A stretch of DNA of 46,153 nt, taken from assembly GCA_021324365.1 (NCBI GenBank), contig JAJPJE010000009.1, positions 1 to 46,153 of the forward strand, given 5' to 3'. The translations under genes were made by a program, and so were the position numbers. The notes below the pieces were generated by a model. The model saw only the letters and a program-made list of their open reading frames with translations. It searched no databases and had not been told where the DNA came from. This DNA is from Terriglobia bacterium (lineage in GTDB: Bacteria > Acidobacteriota > Terriglobia > Terriglobales > Acidobacteriaceae). Shown piece by piece: positions 19,940-26,305 of the stretch. Positions within the stretch are counted from its first letter, which is position 1. Each line of letters opens with the position of its first letter.

Positions 19940-21028
19940 GTGCTTCATCGATTCAGAGATGCTTCTTTCGGATGCATTCTGGCACTCGCGATTACGTTAC
20001 CCGTTCCGCTGCTTGCACAGCAGAGTGTTACCCGGGCTGCCACTCAGGTAATACTGCCGGCCGCTCCTTCGCAGGCGTTCCCTCAATCATCACAACCGGA
20101 GAGCAATGCGACATTACTGGGAACCGTACTCGATAAGCATGGAGACGTGCTGCAAGGCGCACGGGTGACGTTGTACGGTCCGGATGGTTCCGCTGTGAAG
20201 ACTTTGCAATCCGGCAGTGACGGTCAGTTCGAATTCGAAGGCCTGCCGCCGAATGTTTACAAGCTCACCGTCAGCGCTCCGGGGATGAGCACTCTCACAT
20301 CTTCGAACATACGACTGCAGCCAGGCGAGTACCACATCATGCCGCGTCTCACGCTGTCCGTTTCACCAGTGAATACGACTGTGGCCGTAAGTGGCAGCAG
20401 CGAGCAACTATCAAGGCAGCAAGTACGGATCGCGGAGCGGCAACGCGTCATAGGTGTTATCCCAAATTTCTATAGTTCATACGATTGGAATGCGCCACCG
20501 ATGCTGGCAAAACAGAAATTTCAGCTGGGCATTCGTTCGATTATCGATCCGGTTTCGTTCCTGAGCGTTGCCGGAATCGCAGGTGCCGAGCAATATGAAA
20601 ACATTTTTCCGGCGTACGGCAGCGGGATTGAGGGATATGGAAAACGATACGCGGCCGCGTTGACGAATCATGTATCCAGCACTTTGTTGGGCAGAGCTGT
20701 TTATCCATCGATCTTCCATCAGGACCCACGTTATTTCTATAAAGGCACGGGTAGTATCCGATCGCGTGCGCTATACGCGATCGCTGCCGCAGTCATCGCC
20801 AGAGGTGATAACGGGCGCTGGGAACCCAACTATTCGCGAATACTGGGCAATTTCTCGGCCGCAGCCATTTCGAATGCGTACTATCCAGCAAGCGACCGGG
20901 GAGCTTCTCTGGTTGGCGTGAACGGTTTGGCTGGTATAGGCGGAGATGCGGTGGCGAATCTTATCCGCGAATTCGTCCTGAAGCGCTTCACATCGCACGT
21001 TCCGAAAGGAGTGGACAGCAAGCCATGA
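19940..21028 (+). CDS. Exported carboxypeptidase-regulatory-domain protein
   Basis: A protein of about 362 residues with an N-terminal signal (FGCILALAITLPVPLLAQQ). A single carboxypeptidase-regulatory-like beta-sandwich follows (about 55-140: LLGTVLDKHGDVLQGARVTLYGPDG to LTSSNIRLQPGEYHIMPRLTLSV). The remaining 220 residues contain conserved-looking blocks such as IPNFYSSYDWNAPP, ILGNFSAAAISNAYYP and GDAVANLIREFV. This resembles a protein type common in Acidobacteriota with no known role. It lacks the 700-residue barrel that usually follows this domain in Oar-like receptors, and lacks carboxypeptidase catalytic motifs. I chose GTG at 19940 because AAAGGA lies 6 bases upstream; an in-frame GTG at 19907 would add 11 residues without a ribosome site. 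Periplasmic or outer-membrane location is inferred. Confidence 0.75.
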   Translation: MLHRFRDASFGCILALAITLPVPLLAQQSVTRAATQVILPAAPSQAFPQSSQPESNATLLGTVLDKHGDVLQGARVTLYGPDGSAVKTLQSGSDGQFEFEGLPPNVYKLTVSAPGMSTLTSSNIRLQPGEYHIMPRLTLSVSPVNTTVAVSGSSEQLSRQQVRIAERQRVIGVIPNFYSSYDWNAPPMLAKQKFQLGIRSIIDPVSFLSVAGIAGAEQYENIFPAYGSGIEGYGKRYAAALTNHVSSTLLGRAVYPSIFHQDPRYFYKGTGSIRSRALYAIAAAVIARGDNGRWEPNYSRILGNFSAAAISNAYYPASDRGASLVGVNGLAGIGGDAVANLIREFVLKRFTSHVPKGVDSKP

Positions 21029-21124
21029 TGGCCAGCGCTTCCACATATCAGCCGCAGCGAAATTAAAGAGGACGGTACTTGTCTCTGTAACCGTGCCTCA
21101 ACATGTGGGGACTAAGATAATTCA

Positions 21125-21415
21125 ATGCCCATTTCCGAAGATGTCACGCGGGAGCTGTTGTCTGTGTTCGCGGATGGGACGCGTCTCCAGAAGAATTTCG
21201 TCGACCTGACAGCGTCTGCTGTGCTCAACCGGGTGGATACAAGTGCGGATCTCCCGGATACCCGAGTGCATCGCGGCCAACTGGCGGTTTGCCGATCCGT
21301 GATGCTCACTGCCCTCAACGTGAGTCACGGCGATCGCATACTGGTGGACCATCCAGAAGACTTGGCGATCCGTTTTGTTCTTCCACGGCCAGGGCCACCT
21401 CAGCCACCTGATTAA
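21125..21415 (+). CDS. Small hypothetical protein
   Basis: A 96-residue open frame, unrecognised. It is rich in charged and aliphatic residues (ISEDVTRELLSVFADGTRLQ), has no signal peptide or membrane helix, and ends in a Pro-rich tail (LPRPGPPQPPD). The composition looks like a soluble protein rather than a shadow frame, but there is no good ribosome site. Opposite-strand frames of similar length exist, so it may not be real. Confidence 0.4.
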   Translation: MPISEDVTRELLSVFADGTRLQKNFVDLTASAVLNRVDTSADLPDTRVHRGQLAVCRSVMLTALNVSHGDRILVDHPEDLAIRFVLPRPGPPQPPD

Positions 21416-21484
21416 AATGCACGGACGGAGTTTTTCGCGGCCGCTGCAGTCGCGTCCGTTCCAATCGCATCGTTCAAATGTGTT

Positions 21485-21670
21485 CTACTTGCAATTCCTC
21501 AGCAGTAACTGCAATTCGTCGGGTTTCTTTCCCAGCAGCAGGGTTGCGTGGTCGTTGGTGAAGCGAATCTCGGTGCCGCCGGCCTCGTGTTGCTTGATCC
21601 AAACGATGTGGTCGGGATTGATGTAGACGTCTTCCTTCTTAATGTTCGTTACCTTAATCAGCAGGCCCAC
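21485..21670 (-). CDS. Small FlbD-like protein
   Basis: A 61-residue protein starting with GTG. A strong ribosome site, GGGAGG (21676-21681 read on the - strand), lies 5 bases before the start and is the main evidence that it is real. The pattern LIKVTNIKKEDVYINPDHIVWIKQ, then TEIRFTNDHATLLL and KPDELQLLL, resembles the small FlbD/YlzI-type fold: beta strands with an INPDHI turn, then a C-terminal helix. FlbD proteins are linked to flagella, but no flagellar genes are near, so that role should not be assumed. Confidence 0.6.
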   Translation of the reverse strand: MGLLIKVTNIKKEDVYINPDHIVWIKQHEAGGTEIRFTNDHATLLLGKKPDELQLLLRNCK

Positions 21671-22103
21671 ATGGTCCTCCCGCGCTAAAGAGTTTCGAGC
21701 GGAAGAATCTTGCCTAAGAAACCGGCCGCCGTCAAAGGTATGTAAGACGATGCCACGCTTGGCTAGGAATTCGGATTCACCGGTACTTTCCAGATCTACA
21801 AATGCGTGTCGTCGCTGGCAGGTGGAGACGACGTGTCCGGTATCTGCGGATCGTCCGCCTCAGCGAGGTCAAAGATCGAAGTAAACCGGAATGTGGAGCG
21901 CCCTTATTGCGAATCGAAAAGAGCTGCAAATCAGTATCGAGGTATTGAAAAAAGTCTTCCACGGGGACGAGAACTGCGCGGCCTTTCCCCTAGGATAAGC
22001 GAATCGTGCAGCAACCTGGGCCGGGTGTCGAGAGCCGCAGAGCCCAGAATTTTCGAAAAGTTTCAGTGCGCGGTTACAATCGGAGCCGCGGACCTAACAC
22101 GAA
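21671..22103. other. Intergenic region upstream of manD
   Basis: No complete gene can be supported. On the - strand, from the GTG at 21962, a short frame begins with the coding-like run VEDFFQYLDTDLQLFSIRNKG. It loses that character where another frame (FTSIFDLAEADDPQIP, ending at the stop 21796-21798) takes over. This could be a small gene with a frameshift, or chance. The manD control region lies at the right end. Confidence 0.4.
22055..22080 (+). promoter_or_regulatory. manD operator and -10 element
   Basis: GAAAAGTTTC (22055-22064) matches the GAAACGTTTC palindrome found at the GH3 promoter in 9 of 10 bases. It lies just upstream of a candidate -10, TACAAT (22075-22080), so a protein bound there would overlap the core promoter. 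No good -35 is visible. The ATG of manD lies 23 bases past the -10. Confidence 0.45.
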
Positions 22104-23312
22104 ATGAAGATTGTCGACGCGAAAGTAATCATCTGCTGTCCCGGTAGAAATTTCGTTACCCTCAAAATCACCACTGAAGATGGTCTTTACGGCCTGGGTG
22201 ATGCCACGCTGAATGGCCGCGAGTTGGCGGTGGCCAGCTATCTTTCGGACCACGTCGTTCCGCTGTTGATCGGACGCGATGCGCGCCGCATCGAAGACAA
22301 TTGGCAATACTTCTACAAGGGAGCTTATTGGCGCCGCGGGCCAGTAACGATGGCATCCATAGCTGCTGTCGATGCTGCGCTCTGGGACATTAAAGCCAAG
22401 TCGCTGAATACCCCGCTTTACCAATTGCTCGGCGGGGCGTCGCGAGATGCGGTGCTGGTTTATGGTCATGCCAGCGGGCACGACGTCGAGGACACGGTAA
22501 AAGCAGTCGCGCAGTTTCAGAAATCGGGATACAAGGCGATTCGCGCACAGTCCGGAATTCCTGGCCTTGCGAGCACATACGGAGTTCACTCAGGTTCGGG
22601 TCACTATGAACCGGCAGAAAAGGATGCGCCGCCTGAAAATGTGTGGTCGTCAGAAGCGTACATGACTTTCATTCCGACGCTCTTTGCGCGCCTGCGCAAA
22701 GAGTTCGGAGAGGAGCTTCACCTACTCCACGATGTTCATCACCGGTTGACTCCCATCGAAGCTGGGCGGGTAGGCAAGTCGCTGGAGCCATATCATCTCT
22801 TCTGGATGGAAGATCCGACGCCCGCCGAATTGCAGGAAAGCTTCCAGTTAATCCGCCAGCACACAACGACGCCGATTGCGGTTGGGGAAGTGTTCAATTC
22901 CATCTTCGATTGCCAGCAACTCATCCAAGAGCAGTTGATCGACTACATTCGCGCAACCGTCGTACATGCGGGAGGCATTTCGCATCTTCGCCGCATCGCG
23001 AATTTCGCCGAACTGTACCAGGTAAGAACGGGCTGCCACGGCGCGACGGATCTAAGTCCCGTGTGTATGGGGGCAGCTCTGCATTTTGATCTCAGCGTGC
23101 ACAACTTCGGAATCCAGGAATACATGCCGCATACATCGGAAACCGATAAAGTATTTCCCCATGCATATTCTTTCAGAGATGGAGTGATGCATCCCGGAGA
23201 CGAACCGGGTCACGGGGTGGATATCGATGAGGCGCTCGCGGCAAAGTATCCGTACCAGCGCGCCTATTTGCCAGTGAATCGGAAATCAGACGGCACGATG
23301 CACAACTGGTAG
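22104..23312 (+). CDS. manD: D-mannonate dehydratase, ManD/RspA type
   Basis: A cytoplasmic enolase-superfamily enzyme of 402 residues that removes water from D-mannonate to give 2-keto-3-deoxy-D-gluconate, a step in hexuronate breakdown. The Mg2+ ligands are Asp210, Glu236 and Glu262, in the motifs [20 protein letters not shown] and VGEVFNS. Arg147, Tyr159 and His212 match the ManD catalytic residues in both type and number as I recall them for the characterised 402-residue ManD of Novosphingobium. The end [13 protein letters not shown] is also typical. The family includes members with low activity and dual mannonate/gluconate specificity, so substrate is likely but not proven. The gene lies 94 bases before the GH3 gene and begins the xylan locus, where GH67 would supply glucuronate-type sugars. 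Confidence 0.9.
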   Translation: MKIVDAKVIICCPGRNFVTLKITTEDGLYGLGDATLNGRELAVASYLSDHVVPLLIGRDARRIEDNWQYFYKGAYWRRGPVTMASIAAVDAALWDIKAKSLNTPLYQLLGGASRDAVLVYGHASGHDVEDTVKAVAQFQKSGYKAIRAQSGIPGLASTYGVHSGSGHYEPAEKDAPPENVWSSEAYMTFIPTLFARLRKEFGEELHLLHDVHHRLTPIEAGRVGKSLEPYHLFWMEDPTPAELQESFQLIRQHTTTPIAVGEVFNSIFDCQQLIQEQLIDYIRATVVHAGGISHLRRIANFAELYQVRTGCHGATDLSPVCMGAALHFDLSVHNFGIQEYMPHTSETDKVFPHAYSFRDGVMHPGDEPGHGVDIDEALAAKYPYQRAYLPVNRKSDGTMHNW

Positions 23313-23336
23313 GTGGAAGTTGCGCTGCGCGATGCA

Positions 23337-23378
23337 TTGACTGGTATCCCGCTCTGATGATATCTACTGAAACGTTTC
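23337..23378 (+). promoter_or_regulatory. GH3 promoter with downstream palindromic operator
   Basis: TTGACT (23337-23342), an 18-base spacer and TATCTA (23361-23366) form a promoter. Directly after it lies the perfect 10-bp palindrome GAAACGTTTC (23369-23378), where a bound repressor would cover the transcription start. A central CG with A/T-rich arms is typical of LacI-family operators. The 12 bases ATGATATCTACT (23357-23368) and the 12 bases AAACGTTTCTTT (23370-23381) both recur upstream of the GH10 gene. Confidence 0.6.
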
Positions 23379-23406
23379 TTTGCTCAACGCCTACACTGGC
23401 AGGAAC

Positions 23407-26067
23407 ATGATTTCCAAGACGACGCTGCTTTCGGCTCTCATTGTTGGTTTGTTTTCGCTCACCGTTAGTGCACAGGAAAGTTCAACTTCAGCCGACTACA
23501 AGAACCCTAATCTTCCGCTGGAGCGGCGCGTACATGATCTTGTCTCGCGCATGACGCTGGAGGAAAAGATTTCGCAACTGGGCCACACAGCTGATGCGAT
23601 TCCGCGGCTCGGCGTGCCGGAATACGAATGGTGGAATGAAGGACTGCACGGCGTTGCGCGCGCGGGTATCGCGACCGTATTTCCCCAGGCGATCGGCATG
23701 GCTGCTACGTTCGACCAGTCGCTGATGCATGAGATTGCCGACGTCATTAGTACCGAATTTCGCGCGAAGTATGTCACGACCCTCCATCCGGATGGATCGA
23801 GCGATCAATATCGCGGGCTGACGGTGTGGTCGCCGAATATCAACATTTTTCGTGATCCGCGGTGGGGACGTGGACAGGAAACATACGGCGAAGACCCTTA
23901 TCTTACGTCGCAAATGGGTGTGGCATTTGTCACCGGTCTGCAAGGGGACGATTCGAGGTATTTGAAGACGGTAGCGACTCCCAAACATTTCGCGGTGCAC
24001 AGCGGACCTGAGCCGACCCGGCACACGGTTGATGTCCAGGCATCACGGCACGACATGGAAGACACCTATTTGCCGGCATTTCGCGCCACTGTCATGCAAG
24101 GGCAGGCCGAATCGGTGATGTGCGCCTACAATTCCCTTAATGGCGAGCCCGCGTGCGCGAATACGGATCTGCTCGAGCAGCATCTTCGGCAGGACTGGGG
24201 ATTCCACGGCTATGTAGTGTCCGATTGCGCAGCTATTTCTGACATTTTTACCGGGCACCACTACACACACTCGATGGAGGAAGGCGTTGCTGCCGCCTTC
24301 AAGGTAGGAACTGACCTGGTCTGCGGCTCCACGATAACTCGTGTCAAGACAGAGCGTGATGCGCTGTTGAAAGCAGTGCAGTCGGGAATGTTGCCGGAAT
24401 CGGTGATCGATCGATCGCTGGAGCGCCTCTTCACCGCACGTTTTCGTCTGGGCATGTTCGATCCGCCCGGGATGAATCCTTATTCCAAGATCAATCCATC
24501 GCAGAATGATACTCAGGCGCATCGAGTGCTGGCGCTGCGAACAGCTCGCGAGTCAATCGTCCTGCTCAAGAACCAGAACCGATTACTGCCGCTGAAGAAG
24601 ACGTATGCGACGATCGCGGTCATTGGTCCAAATGCCGACAGTCTCGACGCGCTGGAAGGGAACTACAACGGAACCCCCTCGAGGCCAGTCACGGTTCTTG
24701 CGGGAATTCGCAAACGCTTCGCGAAGTCGAAGATCTTATACGCGGAAGGAACGGGTCTGATCGGTCCCGTGATTAAGCCGATTCCCGAAAGTGCCATTTA
24801 CACAGACCCCTCGCGTAACACGCATGGCCTTACCGCCGAATACTTTCCGAATACGAAGCTCGAGGGGAAACCTAGCCTGAGCCGGATAGATAAGACCGTT
24901 GACTTTGCATGGGGTTTCAACGGAGTCAACCCAGATCTGTCTAAAAACTATTCAGTGCGATGGAATGGCGTGATCGTACCTCCGGAGACGGGCGATTATC
25001 TCGTCGGGTTCGCCGGGCAGGATGGCTATCGCGTATGGCTCGATAACCAACTAATTGCCGAGGATTGGACTACGCATCGACCATCTACAACGCAAACGAA
25101 GAAGGTGCACCTGCTGAAGGGGCGCCCCTATGCGGTGAAGATTGAGTACTTCCAAACCATTCGTGGAGCGGAGGCACGGTTGGTTTGGAGCATGTCCCAG
25201 TGGGCACAGCAGCCGATCGATGTCGTCAAGCGCGCTGATCTGGCGATCGTCGTAATGGGTCTTTCGGCGCGCGTCGAAGGCGAAGAGATGAACGTACATG
25301 CGGAAGGTTTCGCCGGTGGCGATCGGACGAGAATTGATCTTCCGGAACCGCAGGAGCAATTACTGAAACAGATCGCAGCACTACACAAGCCCACCGTGCT
25401 GGTGCTGATGAATGGAAGTGCTCTGGCGGTGAACTGGGCCGATCAGAACGTCCCAGCGATTTTGGAAGCCTGGTATCCGGGCGAGGATGGTGGAACCGCG
25501 GTTGCGGAAGCGCTCGCGGGAGACTTCAGCCCAGGCGGCCGCTTGCCGGTAACATTTTACAAGTCGGTTGACCAGCTTCCGCCATTCGAGGACTACTCGA
25601 TGGCGAAACGCACATACCGCTACTTCGATGGAGATCCTCTTTACCCGTTTGGATACGGCCTGAGCTACACCAGGTTTACGTATTCGAATGCGAGGGCAGA
25701 CCACTCGAGCGTTGCGGCCGATGGCTCGGTGACACTGAAAGCGGATGTTACGAATTCCGGTGCGATGGCTGGCGACGAAGTGGTTCAACTGTATCTGACA
25801 CATGATGGCGTTCCTGGAGCTGCGTTACGTCAGTTGGCTGGTTTCGAGCGGCTACACCTTAAGCCGGGCGAACGCAAAACAGTTTCGTTCTTTCTACGAG
25901 ATCGCGATCTTGGCATTGTCGACGAAGCGGGCAGGCACCGTATCGTTCCCGGCCGGGTCGAGGTCTGGATCGGCGGAGGACAACCGACGGTTCGCGATGG
26001 TCTGCCGAAACCTGCCGGAGTAATGAGTAACTTCACAATAACCGGCGAAGCCACGCTGCCGGACTAA
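23407..26067 (+). CDS. GH3 beta-xylosidase/beta-glucosidase with PA14 domain
   Basis: An exported glycoside hydrolase of 886 residues. A signal peptide (MISKTTLLSALIVGLFSLTVSAQ) precedes the GH3 N-terminal barrel, with KHFAVHSGPEPTRH and the catalytic Asp273 in GYVVSDCAAI. The alpha/beta sandwich domain is interrupted by a PA14 domain (about 460-600, GLTAEYF to KIEYFQ). The C-terminal fibronectin-III-like domain follows (from about 760; GDEVVQLYLTH, LKPGERKTVSF). The HSGPE variant and the surrounding xylan genes favour beta-xylosidase, which cuts xylose from xylo-oligosaccharides with retention. Beta-glucosidase cannot be excluded. PA14 insertions in GH3 enzymes often shape the sugar pocket. 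I chose the ATG before the signal peptide rather than the TTG at 23380. A promoter and palindrome precede it. Confidence 0.92.
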   Translation: MISKTTLLSALIVGLFSLTVSAQESSTSADYKNPNLPLERRVHDLVSRMTLEEKISQLGHTADAIPRLGVPEYEWWNEGLHGVARAGIATVFPQAIGMAATFDQSLMHEIADVISTEFRAKYVTTLHPDGSSDQYRGLTVWSPNINIFRDPRWGRGQETYGEDPYLTSQMGVAFVTGLQGDDSRYLKTVATPKHFAVHSGPEPTRHTVDVQASRHDMEDTYLPAFRATVMQGQAESVMCAYNSLNGEPACANTDLLEQHLRQDWGFHGYVVSDCAAISDIFTGHHYTHSMEEGVAAAFKVGTDLVCGSTITRVKTERDALLKAVQSGMLPESVIDRSLERLFTARFRLGMFDPPGMNPYSKINPSQNDTQAHRVLALRTARESIVLLKNQNRLLPLKKTYATIAVIGPNADSLDALEGNYNGTPSRPVTVLAGIRKRFAKSKILYAEGTGLIGPVIKPIPESAIYTDPSRNTHGLTAEYFPNTKLEGKPSLSRIDKTVDFAWGFNGVNPDLSKNYSVRWNGVIVPPETGDYLVGFAGQDGYRVWLDNQLIAEDWTTHRPSTTQTKKVHLLKGRPYAVKIEYFQTIRGAEARLVWSMSQWAQQPIDVVKRADLAIVVMGLSARVEGEEMNVHAEGFAGGDRTRIDLPEPQEQLLKQIAALHKPTVLVLMNGSALAVNWADQNVPAILEAWYPGEDGGTAVAEALAGDFSPGGRLPVTFYKSVDQLPPFEDYSMAKRTYRYFDGDPLYPFGYGLSYTRFTYSNARADHSSVAADGSVTLKADVTNSGAMAGDEVVQLYLTHDGVPGAALRQLAGFERLHLKPGERKTVSFFLRDRDLGIVDEAGRHRIVPGRVEVWIGGGQPTVRDGLPKPAGVMSNFTITGEATLPD

Positions 26068-26129
26068 GGCTATGTTGGGGTACGGCTCGCGTCATTTTTG
26101 TCCGGGCACAAGCTAGCCCAAAAAAATCT

Positions 26130-26178
26130 AAAACGTTTCTTTAAAGGGCTTGACTTCAGGAATTCCGAATGATATCTA
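26130..26178 (+). promoter_or_regulatory. GH10 promoter with upstream operator
   Basis: AAAACGTTTCTTT (26130-26142) repeats the operator core seen at the GH3 gene. It is followed by TTGACT (26150-26155), a 17-base spacer and TATCTA (26173-26178). The 12-base -10 segment ATGATATCTACT (26169-26180) is identical to that at GH3. Here the operator lies upstream of the -35 instead of after the -10. The rest of 26068-26305 holds no gene. The leader to the ATG is about 120 bases. Confidence 0.6.
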
Positions 26179-26305
26179 CTTTGGCCGACTTAAGTTGTCG
26201 TGCCCAACAAACCATCGACTACGAGTCATAGTGCCCTTCAGATCGCCGTTTCCATCGTTGTAGGTCCTGCTCTTTGTGGACCCCGCATGTGCCTAAGGAG
26301 GAGTT

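Noticed and set aside
21485-21670. Flagellar role for the small FlbD-like protein
   Set aside because: The similarity is only in strand and helix pattern, and no motility genes are near.
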